In this document: piece by piece, positions 50,193-59,583 of the stretch
Layout: each line of letters starts with the position of its first letter
How positions within the stretch are numbered: position 1 is the first letter of the stretch
From: Candidatus Aenigmatarchaeota archaeon
Lineage (GTDB): Archaea > Aenigmatarchaeota > Aenigmatarchaeia > QMZP01
Assembly (NCBI GenBank): GCA_016783545.1
Contig: JADHWJ010000003.1
Span: 36,174 to 100,173, forward strand
Reading direction: 5' to 3'
DNA: 64,000 bases
Program-made: the position numbers and the translations under genes
Notes under the pieces: generated by a model
Database searches by the model: none
Told to the model about the DNA's origin: nothing
Seen by the model: only the letters and a program-made list of their open reading frames with translations

Positions 50193-50957
50193 ATGGTTAA
50201 AAGTGGTAATATGAATGTTCCAACAAAGAATTTTTGGACAATGACGAGTATGAAAAGAGGCGGCATGGCTAATATAGCCGAAAGTATAGGCGGTAATGCT
50301 GGTTCTATAGATGGTTTTGCCTTTGAAGCACATAATTTTTATTATAGTCCAGAAGACGGTGAAATTCAGGTTTTCTATGAAGGCAAAACACCAAGAGATG
50401 TTTTATCATTGGGGCATGGGACAGTTACATGTGCACATGACATCAAATCCCAATTATTCAAACTTGTGCATGTTGACATGAGCCATGGAAATCAGCTGGC
50501 CTTGGATAATATGAGAGAGACTATAAGGCTGTACAACGAACAATTTGAAGACCATTTGGTTCAATGGTACAGAAGCACAGAGCCCAAACTATGCACAGGA
50601 GGTGTTCGATTTTCTTTTGAATCTGGCACACTCAGAACAACAAAAAAAGGGGAAGAAGCTGCTATAGTTCCTCACAATGGTGCAATAACGATTGGAAGGA
50701 GTAGCGAAAATGACATCGAAATACCAGAAGAGCCAAAGCCTGGAGAAGAGGGTCACAACGCAATTCTTCGTGAAAGGTATGAATCTGTCTCAAGAAGACA
50801 CGCTGAACTAAGAATCAAAGGTGATGATTATTTCGTAAAAGACCTTGGCAGCACGAATGGAACAAATGTTTTTGGGCTTCCAATAGGGGATTGTGAATAC
50901 CCATTGGAGAGGCTAAGTTTTGTTAGCCTTGGTGGATATAATTTATTCTTTGAATAA
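50193..50957 (+). CDS. FHA-domain protein with unknown N-terminal domain
   Basis: ITIGRSSENDIEI...SRRHAELRI...LGSTNGTNVFG. Confidence 0.85.
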   Translation: MVKSGNMNVPTKNFWTMTSMKRGGMANIAESIGGNAGSIDGFAFEAHNFYYSPEDGEIQVFYEGKTPRDVLSLGHGTVTCAHDIKSQLFKLVHVDMSHGNQLALDNMRETIRLYNEQFEDHLVQWYRSTEPKLCTGGVRFSFESGTLRTTKKGEEAAIVPHNGAITIGRSSENDIEIPEEPKPGEEGHNAILRERYESVSRRHAELRIKGDDYFVKDLGSTNGTNVFGLPIGDCEYPLERLSFVSLGGYNLFFE

Positions 50958-51743
50958 TTATTTTATTTCCTTTGTAGCATCTTCTGACCAAATGCAAATT
51001 CTTCCTGGGTCTCCGCCAGGAGCAAGATCTTGAACCCTTAATTTTTTCAGAGAAACAACATCAATACCAGCAATATTTCTTCCTGCTTTTAATATTCCTT
51101 TATCATCCTTTACTATTATGATTGGCCCTTTTTTTCTTGTATATTTTCTTCCCCTACGTGTTCCTTTTCCAGGCCTTACTTTTTTCTCTCTGCACCTGCT
51201 TAGCTCGTTCTTTAAACCGATTTTTTCCAGAAGATTTTTTATATCCTTTGTTTTTTTCAATGACTCTATCTTACTTTCAATAACCAGAGGCAATTCGTTT
51301 ACTTCCTTTATTTTATGCCCTCTTTTCTTTACAATCTCTTTATTTGAACATGCTGAAATAGCAGAATAAAGGGCAGCTGTTTTTTCTTTTTTATTAACTT
51401 TCTGCTCCCAATTCTTTTCTGATTTTGGAGGATGTGCTTTTCTTCCCTTTGTTGCCTGAGGAACTATCCTTGCCGCAAAACCGAGAAAACTCGCATCATG
51501 TATTCTCTTCATTCTTGCCATCTCTCTGTTCATCATTGAATGCCTGATTCCTCTTCGTCCATGATAATGAGCAGATGTTCTCATTCCTGCAGTTTTGTTT
51601 GCACCATATGCTTGCCTATCATCATTCCTTTCTGAAAGAACTGCTTTTTTTATAATATCCTCTCTAACAGGCTTTGAGAAAGCACTGGCTAAATTTATCT
51701 CGCCTTTTTTTGCTCCAGTTACACTATAAACCACGGTTTTCAT
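50958..51743 (-). CDS. rpl4: Ribosomal protein uL4
   Basis: QAYGANKTAGMRTSAHYHGRRGIRHS; RPGKGTRRGRKYTRKKGP. Confidence 0.95.
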   Translation of the reverse strand: MKTVVYSVTGAKKGEINLASAFSKPVREDIIKKAVLSERNDDRQAYGANKTAGMRTSAHYHGRRGIRHSMMNREMARMKRIHDASFLGFAARIVPQATKGRKAHPPKSEKNWEQKVNKKEKTAALYSAISACSNKEIVKKRGHKIKEVNELPLVIESKIESLKKTKDIKNLLEKIGLKNELSRCREKKVRPGKGTRRGRKYTRKKGPIIIVKDDKGILKAGRNIAGIDVVSLKKLRVQDLAPGGDPGRICIWSEDATKEIK

Positions 51744-51838
51744 AATATCACTTTAAATACTCAATATTTATATAATTAACTAATATTTAAGTTATATATA
51801 ACTTAAAGATAGGTAATAGGTCAGTTGATCCTTAGATT

Positions 51839-51926
51839 GACAGAATATATCGAGTGAATAAATCTGTCTTTTACATGGGTATGACCGAGGAATCATTGCA
51901 AGTATATGCAATATTATTTCTTCGGT
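51839..51926 (+). other. Two-hairpin structured leader upstream of rps13
   Basis: GACAGA/TCTGTC and ACCGAGGAA/TTCTTCGGT with inner TTGCA/TGCAA. Confidence 0.4.
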
Positions 51927-51944
51927 TTATATATTAAGATAATT

Positions 51945-52490
51945 ATGTCAAAAAAAGAATCTCAAGAAAAATCTGGTAAAGAAAAGGAAACTCAGCAAAA
52001 GCCAAAGGAAAAAAAAGCATTTGTGGAAAAGAAAGTATTTGTAGAAAATATTGTAAGGCTTGTTGAGACAAACCTAGATGGAAAAAAGACAGTAAAAGTA
52101 GGTTTAAGGGACGTACGGGGAGTTTCTTTCATGTTTGGGAATACCATTTCTAATCTCTGTGGATTTGGTGATAAAAAAATAGCTGAGCTTAGTAATGAAG
52201 AGAAGAAAAAGCTTGAGGATATGATTCTTAATCCTGGTAAATATAATATACCTTCCTGGATGCTCAATAGAAGGAAATCTGAAACTGGTGAAGACAAGCA
52301 TATCACTGTTTCTACTTTACAATTAACAACAAACATGGATATTAACGAACTAAAGAAACTAAGGTGCTATAAAGGTGTAAGACATTCTCAGGATCTTCCT
52401 GTAAGAGGACAGAGAACAAGAGGAAGCTTTAGAAAGGGTAAAACAGTTGGTGTCAGAAAAAAGGCTGTTCCGTCAGGAGGAAAGAATTAG
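51945..52490 (+). CDS. rps13: Ribosomal protein uS13
   Basis: LKKLRCYKGVRHSQDLPVRGQRTRGSFRKGKTVGVRKK. Confidence 0.95.
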   Translation: MSKKESQEKSGKEKETQQKPKEKKAFVEKKVFVENIVRLVETNLDGKKTVKVGLRDVRGVSFMFGNTISNLCGFGDKKIAELSNEEKKKLEDMILNPGKYNIPSWMLNRRKSETGEDKHITVSTLQLTTNMDINELKKLRCYKGVRHSQDLPVRGQRTRGSFRKGKTVGVRKKAVPSGGKN

Positions 52491-52491
52491 T

Positions 52492-53079
52492 ATGCGAAAA
52501 CTAAGAAAAAAATACAAGAATTCAAGGTCCCCTTGGAGTGCTGAAGAGTTAGAGAAAAACAAAGAGATTTTGAGGATATATGGTCTAAAGAAAAAGAAAG
52601 AGATTCTAATTGCAATGGAAGTTCTAAGGAACTTCAGAAGAAGGGCCCGAAACCTGATTACAACCAAAGATGAGGAAAAGAAAAAGATGCTTATAGATAA
52701 AGTTGTTGGTCTTGGACTATTAAAAAAAGGTGGAGATTTGGATGATATTCTTGCACTTAGTATAAATAATATTTTGGATAGGAGACTTCAGACAGTTGTT
52801 TTTAGGAAAGGCTTTGCAAAAACTGTCAAACATGCAAGACAATTAATAGTTCATGGATATATTGTAATTAACGATGAGAGATTATCTTTCCCAGCATATC
52901 TTATTCCTGTTTCAGAAGAAGCTAAAATAGAAGTTATTGAGATTGTTAAGAAAAAGAAACCAGCTGAGAAGCCTAAGAAAAAGGCAAAACCAACTGAAAA
53001 ATCTAAAGAAGAGAAACCAGCTGAGAAGCCTAAGGAAGAGAAGGTAGAAGAGAAACCAGCTAAGGAGGAATCCAAATGA
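52492..53079 (+). CDS. rps4: Ribosomal protein uS4 with Lys/Glu repeat tail
   Basis: [30 protein letters not shown]. Confidence 0.95.
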   Translation: MRKLRKKYKNSRSPWSAEELEKNKEILRIYGLKKKKEILIAMEVLRNFRRRARNLITTKDEEKKKMLIDKVVGLGLLKKGGDLDDILALSINNILDRRLQTVVFRKGFAKTVKHARQLIVHGYIVINDERLSFPAYLIPVSEEAKIEVIEIVKKKKPAEKPKKKAKPTEKSKEEKPAEKPKEEKVEEKPAKEESK

Positions 53080-53687
53080 AAGAAAATAAAGATGTAAAGA
53101 AAAAAGAAGCTCCTGTAGAGAAAGTTAAGGCTGTAAAGAAAAAGGAAGTTTCTATAGAGAAAAGCAAAGTTGTGAAAAAGAAAGAAGCTCCTATTAAGAA
53201 AAGTGAGATTGAAGGGAAAAAGGAAATTCCTCAGATGCAAAGAAGGCCAAGGAGAGATTTCCAGTCAGATAGATTTTCTGGTAGAATGAATACTCCTACA
53301 AAGAAAGAGAAGTGGGGAATAGCGCATATATTTTCTTCAACAAACAACATAATAATTCATATTACAGATATAACAGGTTCTGAAACAATTGCGAGAATTT
53401 CTGGAGGCATGGTTACAAAAAAGGATAAAGACAAGGGTGCTCCATTTCCGGCAATGATAGCTGCAAGAAAGGCTGCTGAAATAGCAAGAGAGAGGGGTCT
53501 TAATGGAGTTGATTTGAAAATAAGAGCTCCTGGAGGCATAAAGAAAAGGATTCCTGGACAGGGTACACAACCTGCTATAAGAGCAATAATAAGAGCTGGC
53601 CTTAGAATAGGAAATATTCAAGACGTTACACCAATCCCGCATGACGGATGTAGAAAATCCGGCGGACGGCGTGGACGGCGTGTATAA
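53076..53687 (+). CDS. rps11: Ribosomal protein uS11 with Lys-rich N-terminal extension
   Basis: [47 protein letters not shown]. Confidence 0.95.
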   Translation: MKENKDVKKKEAPVEKVKAVKKKEVSIEKSKVVKKKEAPIKKSEIEGKKEIPQMQRRPRRDFQSDRFSGRMNTPTKKEKWGIAHIFSSTNNIIIHITDITGSETIARISGGMVTKKDKDKGAPFPAMIAARKAAEIARERGLNGVDLKIRAPGGIKKRIPGQGTQPAIRAIIRAGLRIGNIQDVTPIPHDGCRKSGGRRGRRV

Positions 53688-53689
53688 GC

Positions 53690-54904
53690 CTATTTATTTA
53701 GAAAATACTTTGCTTGCATTTCATCTGCGATTGTATAGATTTTTGATTTTCCAGTTCTCTCGCCTTTCTTATTCTTTCTGAAACCAACAAACGTAATTAT
53801 TCCTTTATCTATAAGACCGTCTGTATTCTGATCTCCAGAATGTACACCATTTATGAGATTTGATACACTTGTAGCTCTTATATTTAATTCAAAAGCAAGA
53901 TCTGTGATAGATTTTGGATCATCTAAAAGAGATTTGATAATTAGTTTCTTGGTCTCATTTGGTTTTCTTTTATACCATCCACGAGATTGTCTCTTTACTA
54001 TGAATTCAACTGCTTTCTGTTTATATGATAATGGAAATTCTATATTTTTATGTAAATTTTTTATTGATTTGCTTGAGAATTTCCAAGCCCATTCAAGTAA
54101 TTTTTTATTTGTTATTCCTTTTCTTATCCTTGGATTTTCTGGAAATCTGCCAACATTATAATGTGCTTTAGCTATCTCCCAAACATCTTTACACAATTCA
54201 CCATTACTTAGAGAAAATCCTATTCTATCACCGACCCACCCTTCATCAACTATTGCAGATTTTATTATTTCGTTAGCAATGTTTTGGTCTTTTATAGCTA
54301 ATCCCTTTAAATTTTCAGGTATTCTAGCCTCCATACTCTTAAATGAATTTACTTGAAAAATTTCATTAACTATAAAGCCAATAACCCAAGGGAAATATAA
54401 CTGTTTGTCATTATCCATAAAGTTGGTCTGAACCATTCCAAAATTTTGTAATCTGTTATTATGATATTCTAATAATTCATTTTGCGGTGCCATGAAATAG
54501 CAACCTTTTGGTCTTGCTGATCCATCAAAAATTAAATGAGAATACACATAAACCAAATCTTTTAACATGAATGGAAATCTTGGGTAATATATCCTTTTAT
54601 CTGCATGAGTACCTATTGATATTATATTCTTTTCAATATTCCTAATAGAAAACATAATATCTTCAATAAAATATTTCTTTCTAAGACTTTCCAATAATTT
54701 GACAGGAAATCTATTTCTACTGTTGAAAAGCCTTGCACCTTTCCAGTCTTCTATGCCAATAACTCTACCAAAACTTAATTTACTTTTTAGATGCTCTTTA
54801 TTAAGTATTGCTTTGCAAAATCTACTACAAAAATCTGGTCTTAATTCTATTAGAACCCCTTCCGGTAAATCATTAAAATGAAATTTATACTTCATGCCAT
54901 ACAA
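53690..54904 (-). CDS. LAGLIDADG-like endonuclease with C-terminal winged helix
   Basis: VYVYSHLIFDGSARP and EIIKSAIVDEGWVGDR degenerate motifs. Confidence 0.65.
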   Translation of the reverse strand: MYGMKYKFHFNDLPEGVLIELRPDFCSRFCKAILNKEHLKSKLSFGRVIGIEDWKGARLFNSRNRFPVKLLESLRKKYFIEDIMFSIRNIEKNIISIGTHADKRIYYPRFPFMLKDLVYVYSHLIFDGSARPKGCYFMAPQNELLEYHNNRLQNFGMVQTNFMDNDKQLYFPWVIGFIVNEIFQVNSFKSMEARIPENLKGLAIKDQNIANEIIKSAIVDEGWVGDRIGFSLSNGELCKDVWEIAKAHYNVGRFPENPRIRKGITNKKLLEWAWKFSSKSIKNLHKNIEFPLSYKQKAVEFIVKRQSRGWYKRKPNETKKLIIKSLLDDPKSITDLAFELNIRATSVSNLINGVHSGDQNTDGLIDKGIITFVGFRKNKKGERTGKSKIYTIADEMQAKYFLNK

Positions 54905-54983
54905 TTAATTTCCTTATTTAAATACTTTTAGGTATTTAGTATTCATTAGTAATCTTTAAATACTATCAAAACTATTATAATTC

Positions 54984-55130
54984 ATGGAAAAAGTAAAAAC
55001 ATCTGTAACTTTAAGCAATGAAATTCTAGATTGGATCGATAAAGAAATTGAGAATAGAAAGTTTGCAAGTAGAAGCCATGCTGTTGAATATTGCATAAAT
55101 AAAATAATGAAACTGAATAAAACCATTTAA
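54984..55130 (+). CDS. Ribbon-helix-helix protein (48 aa)
   Basis: MEKVKTSVTLSNEILDWIDKEIENRKFASRSHAVEYCINKIMKLNKTI; absent from ORF track. Confidence 0.8.
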   Translation: MEKVKTSVTLSNEILDWIDKEIENRKFASRSHAVEYCINKIMKLNKTI

Positions 55131-55181
55131 AAACTTAAATATATAGTAATTAACTAAAAATGATGATAAGAGGTATAGATT

Positions 55182-55583
55182 ATGTCAACATTTGAAATTT
55201 TTCAAAGCAAATTAGCCGAATTAAACAGAAGATATACAAGCGAACCAGAAGTATATGCATCTACAGCTGATTATCTATATGGTTGGGAAGATACAGGAGA
55301 AAGATGGAGAAAAGGAGATATTGGCGGAACTGTACTTAAGAAACAGATAAATCAAGTCAGTGAAATCTATGTTTTTGTTGGTTCCAGAATAATGGTTAAA
55401 AGAGATGTTGGTGTTATGTTTAAAACAATGAAAGAAACAGACTGGGACATGTTTGGTTCCTATTGTGCATGTGATATATATGCCACATTATCTAAAGTTG
55501 AATCTGCAATAGATTCAGCAGAAGAAGCATGTTTAGAAGCAATGGATGAAGAACCTGTAACAGTGGAGGTAGCACATGGCTAA
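55182..55583 (+). CDS. Uncharacterised acidic protein overlapping rpl3 start
   Basis: 133-aa ORF, 8-nt overlap with rpl3. Confidence 0.55.
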   Translation: MSTFEIFQSKLAELNRRYTSEPEVYASTADYLYGWEDTGERWRKGDIGGTVLKKQINQVSEIYVFVGSRIMVKRDVGVMFKTMKETDWDMFGSYCACDIYATLSKVESAIDSAEEACLEAMDEEPVTVEVAHG

Positions 55584-56538
55584 AGGACATAAACCAAGAG
55601 CTGGTTCAAGAGCATACTGGCCTAAGAAAAGAGCAGCAAGGATTTATCCTAGAATAAGATCTGCTCCGAAAACAAAAGAAGCAATTCCACTTGCATTTGC
55701 TGCGTATAAAGCAGGAATGACACATGTTACTTATACTGATACAAAGGAAGGTTCACCTACACAGGGACAAGATATATCAAAGGCTGTTACTATTTTTGAT
55801 TGCCCTTCTCTGGTTGTATATGGATTCACGACTTATAGAAAAACACCGTATGGCTTTAAATGTACTGGGCTTGTTATTTCTGAAAAACCTTCTAAAGACC
55901 TTGAAAGGAAAACAAAATTACCGAAAACTTCTTCTAAAATTGAAAAAGACTTGGAAAATATTTCTGACATTAGACTTCTTGTTCATACAAAACCAAGGGA
56001 GGCTTTGGGAAAGAAAAAACCAGAGATATTCGAAGTTCCTATTGGCGGGGAAAAAGAGGAAAAACTGGAATATGCCAAATCAAAACTTGGGCAAGAAATA
56101 AAAATAACTGATGTTTTTAAATTAGGTGAATTCATTGACGCAAGTGGTATTTCAAAGGGAAAGGGTTTCCAAGGACCTGTTAAAAGATTTGGAGTTAAGA
56201 TAAGGGGAAGGAAACATACAAAAAAGAGAAGGCATATAGGTGTTCTTTCTGCAAGAAATATTGCAAGAGTTCTTCCAAATTCAGTTGCATATGCAGGTCA
56301 GCTTGGTTTTCAAAGAAGAACTGAATATAATAAAAGGATTTTGAAAGTTGGAGAAAAGGGTGAAGATGTTAATCCAAAGGGCGGGTTCATCAATTATGGT
56401 CTAGTTAAGAATTATCTGATTATAGAAGGTTCTGTACCAGGACCAAGAAAAAGATTAATTATTCTAAGAAAAGGTATGAGAGCAAAAAAAGAACAGCCAG
56501 TAGAACTGAAAAAGATTTCTTTAGAAAGCCAGCAGTGA
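55576..56538 (+). CDS. rpl3: Ribosomal protein uL3
   Basis: GHKPRAGSRAYWPKKRA; KGFQGPVKRFGVKI. Confidence 0.95.
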   Translation: MAKGHKPRAGSRAYWPKKRAARIYPRIRSAPKTKEAIPLAFAAYKAGMTHVTYTDTKEGSPTQGQDISKAVTIFDCPSLVVYGFTTYRKTPYGFKCTGLVISEKPSKDLERKTKLPKTSSKIEKDLENISDIRLLVHTKPREALGKKKPEIFEVPIGGEKEEKLEYAKSKLGQEIKITDVFKLGEFIDASGISKGKGFQGPVKRFGVKIRGRKHTKKRRHIGVLSARNIARVLPNSVAYAGQLGFQRRTEYNKRILKVGEKGEDVNPKGGFINYGLVKNYLIIEGSVPGPRKRLIILRKGMRAKKEQPVELKKISLESQQ

Positions 56539-56543
56539 ATTTT

Positions 56544-56777
56544 CTATCCGCCGCCTTTATAAAAAACTAAATCGACCATAAACACTGAAATAGGTACCAT
56601 GAATGCGAAAACAACAGCAAGAACAACCGTTATAAAGGGATCGATTTCAAAAATAATTGAATAATAGATACCATAACCCAATAAAAGAAAAACTATAACA
56701 ACTGTCACAAGAACCATTATCTTTTCAATCACTGAATAATATATGCTCTCTCTTCCCTTCTCTGGTTTGGGTCTCAT
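56544..56777 (-). CDS. Small two-TM protein coupled to aIF1A
   Basis: Hydrophobic segments, ATGA overlap with aIF1A stop. Confidence 0.5.
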   Translation of the reverse strand: MRPKPEKGRESIYYSVIEKIMVLVTVVIVFLLLGYGIYYSIIFEIDPFITVVLAVVFAFMVPISVFMVDLVFYKGGG

Positions 56778-57058
56778 ACATATCCTTTGCGTCTTAGCCA
56801 ATCTGCTTGAGTCTTTGTATATATCCAAGCAACATCTCCCTTTTCATCTGGCTCTATTGACCATGGCTTTATAAGAACTATAAAACCAGCTCTTATGTTT
56901 ATTCTTTTCCTGAATTTGCCTGGTATTCTGCACATTCTTATCTTTTCATCTGTACATCTAACCTTGAATCTGCTTGCACCTAGAACTTCCTCTACCTCTC
57001 CGATTATTTCATCGTCTCTGGGCAGGCGCACTCTCACTGGACCTTGCTGTTGTTCCAT
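56774..57058 (-). CDS. Translation initiation factor aIF1A
   Basis: GEVEEVLGASRFKVRCTDEKIRMCRIPGKFRKRINIRAGFIVLI. Confidence 0.95.
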   Translation of the reverse strand: MEQQQGPVRVRLPRDDEIIGEVEEVLGASRFKVRCTDEKIRMCRIPGKFRKRINIRAGFIVLIKPWSIEPDEKGDVAWIYTKTQADWLRRKGYV

Positions 57059-57092
57059 AAACATCATTTGTTTGCTCTATTTAAATGCTTCC

Positions 57093-57554
57093 CTAAAACC
57101 TATATCCAAGACTCAGAACAATCTCAGCCGGATCATTAGTTGGTTGAATTTTGAATATTGAAGCTTTGACAGGATTTTTTATACTATTCAGTATAATAGG
57201 GGAGATTCCCATATCATCTATCATTTCTAATTTGTATATTGTATTTTTAGATAAGTAATTATCCAATACTACTTTTATCTCCTCAATATATAATTCTGGA
57301 CTATCTAGGTATCCCTTCTCATTCAGTATAAACAACATATCTTCTGCATGGAACTGTAGCTTTGTTCTATCCCATTGAGATTCAGAAGCAGGTATATGAG
57401 AAAGCTGCAAAAGAAGTATAGTTGCTACAAGAACTATGACTATTATTTCCACAATATGCATGAAACCTTTTAGAGGCCGAGGCCTTCTTTGGATAAATTG
57501 GTTATCAAAAGTTTTCAATACTAAAAACCTATTGAAACTAAAACCTTTTCTCAT
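57093..57554 (-). CDS. Pilin-like single-TM protein
   Basis: RPRPLKGFMHIVEIIVIVLVATILLLQLS. Confidence 0.45.
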   Translation of the reverse strand: MRKGFSFNRFLVLKTFDNQFIQRRPRPLKGFMHIVEIIVIVLVATILLLQLSHIPASESQWDRTKLQFHAEDMLFILNEKGYLDSPELYIEEIKVVLDNYLSKNTIYKLEMIDDMGISPIILNSIKNPVKASIFKIQPTNDPAEIVLSLGYRF

Positions 57555-57585
57555 ATTAACTATTTAGAGAAATTGAGTAATATAT

Positions 57586-58893
57586 TTAACTTAGAATTTT
57601 TCTAACTGGTCTCAATTCCAAAAACCCAGTATCGTCTATATCTCCAAGAAGCGGCTCCACCCATTCAACAAAATCAGCATTCGGCTGATTTTCAGTATCA
57701 AAGAACTCTCTAGGCACTAGTTTTACTAGCTTCTCCCCAGGTTTTGCAACATCAGAAAGCTCAACTGGTTCATATGATACTTCGTATGGTTTTGTTGATC
57801 TCCTAACAATGCTTATCATCTTTCCTGCTTCTCCCATTTCAAACACTAATCTCACTGCTTCTCTTCCTACCATTTCAGCCTCAGTGTCATCAATATCAGA
57901 AAAAACACCATTAAATGATCTCTGCCCATAGCCAAGTGAATTCGCAACTATTCTGGCACCTGTTGCTTTCTTCAATCTGGGTGCAAGAAGTTTTGCCAAT
58001 GACATGTCAGAAAGCACAGCCCTTCCTATAGCATCCCTTCTCATCTGGAACATTGAATCTACATCAGTACCTTCATTGAAGCTCTTTATAATATCATTTG
58101 CGAGTTGTTCGCCCCACTCACCTTTGCCGTTTCTAGCACCTTCAGAGACAACGACCTGAAGAAGCCCCTCTTCTCTATATCTTTCTACAACTAATTCAAC
58201 AAACTCATTAATATCCATTGGGTTTTCTGGAGTAATTATTAGAGGGTTATATCCGCGCGCTCTGCACTTTGCAGCTGATGCAGCAACCCATCCGGCATTT
58301 CTTCCCATGACATCGTTTATATCTATTGTATTTCCATTTGAACGTGCATCAAAATATGTTCCAAGTACATAGTTTATATCAAATGTTGCTATTGATGGGT
58401 AACCAGGGCAATGGTCTGTCAAAATAAGGTCATTGTCCACTGTTTTCGGTACATGAACAATCCAGAGCTTGTAATCTCTCTCTTCTCCGGCTTGGCTTAA
58501 GACCTGTGCTGTTTCAGCTGAGTCTCCTCCGCCTATTGTAAAAATATATCTAATATTATGTTCTCTAAGAACATTAATTGCACGATCGATATCTTCTTCT
58601 TTTCTTTGAATCTGGCCATCAATTTTTTCTGTAAGTTCGTGTCTTGTTGTACCTAAAGCAGAGCCAGGTGTGTCCTTAACAAGACCAAGATCAGAATTTA
58701 ATAAATCAGTAAAATTTTCATCAAGAATTCCTCTTACTCCATGAAGACTTCCGTATATACCTTGCAAAACATGACTCGGTCCTTCCGCATAACCCATTAA
58801 TTCATCCACAACACCATACAAGCTGTAGTTTATCACCCTTGTTGGCCCGCCTGATTGAAAAACAAGCGCTTTTCCAGGAATTAGATCTTTCAT
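57586..58893 (-). CDS. PfkA-family phosphofructokinase, probably PPi-dependent
   Basis: TIGGGDSAET and VPKTVDNDL; NAGWVAASAA. Confidence 0.8.
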   Translation of the reverse strand: MKDLIPGKALVFQSGGPTRVINYSLYGVVDELMGYAEGPSHVLQGIYGSLHGVRGILDENFTDLLNSDLGLVKDTPGSALGTTRHELTEKIDGQIQRKEEDIDRAINVLREHNIRYIFTIGGGDSAETAQVLSQAGEERDYKLWIVHVPKTVDNDLILTDHCPGYPSIATFDINYVLGTYFDARSNGNTIDINDVMGRNAGWVAASAAKCRARGYNPLIITPENPMDINEFVELVVERYREEGLLQVVVSEGARNGKGEWGEQLANDIIKSFNEGTDVDSMFQMRRDAIGRAVLSDMSLAKLLAPRLKKATGARIVANSLGYGQRSFNGVFSDIDDTEAEMVGREAVRLVFEMGEAGKMISIVRRSTKPYEVSYEPVELSDVAKPGEKLVKLVPREFFDTENQPNADFVEWVEPLLGDIDDTGFLELRPVRKILS

Positions 58894-58979
58894 AGTCTCT
58901 CCAATAGAATAGATTGAAAAAGAAGTTTTTTAAGCCTTTGTCTATAGAAAATATCTTAGTATATCTCATATATTGACTA

Positions 58980-59543
58980 TTACTCTTCAACCATTTCAAT
59001 AAGTCTTTTATTTTTGTATTTTAGATATTCGCTCATTGAAGCAAATACATCTCCCATGCGTTCCACAACACCATCAACTATTCTCTGATAATTCAACTGG
59101 AAGAAATTTGTTCTTTCTATTGATTTTCTCCATCTCAGAAAACTTTCAAACTCTCTTTCAATAAGAGTATATTTGGCATACCCAACCTCAATAGCTATTG
59201 CCTGAAAATGCTCTCTTAATCCAGTCTCATCAAAACCTCTTGGAGCAGCATGATCCGCTAATGCATGCATTGCTGCAAATTTTCTATAAAATTCTGGTGT
59301 TCTACATGTAACAAAAAACATTCCTCCAATTGCACCTGCATGTTGTTCATCATCAAGAATTTCTCCTAATTCATTCCCTTCTACCATGGCTGCTGTTACA
59401 GGTAATTTTCTTTTTCCGACATAAACATCTATAACAATCTTTTCACTTTCAGTATATAATTCCAATGCACTTTGATAGGGGCTTTTATGTTCTTGTCTTT
59501 GCCTCTGTTCAAGAATTGGCACCAATTCTAATCTAATAGCCAT
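58980..59543 (-). CDS. Uncharacterised protein (187 aa)
   Basis: ORF only. Confidence 0.5.
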   Translation of the reverse strand: MAIRLELVPILEQRQRQEHKSPYQSALELYTESEKIVIDVYVGKRKLPVTAAMVEGNELGEILDDEQHAGAIGGMFFVTCRTPEFYRKFAAMHALADHAAPRGFDETGLREHFQAIAIEVGYAKYTLIEREFESFLRWRKSIERTNFFQLNYQRIVDGVVERMGDVFASMSEYLKYKNKRLIEMVEE

Positions 59544-59583
59544 AAAAAATACTTTTATTTAAAATTTATAAACCATTTTCCAA

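Noticed and set aside
51839-51926. Leader before rps13 as a tRNA or confirmed H/ACA RNA
   Set aside because: No acceptor or T-arm; ACA box not at the required spacing. Kept only as a structured-leader candidate.
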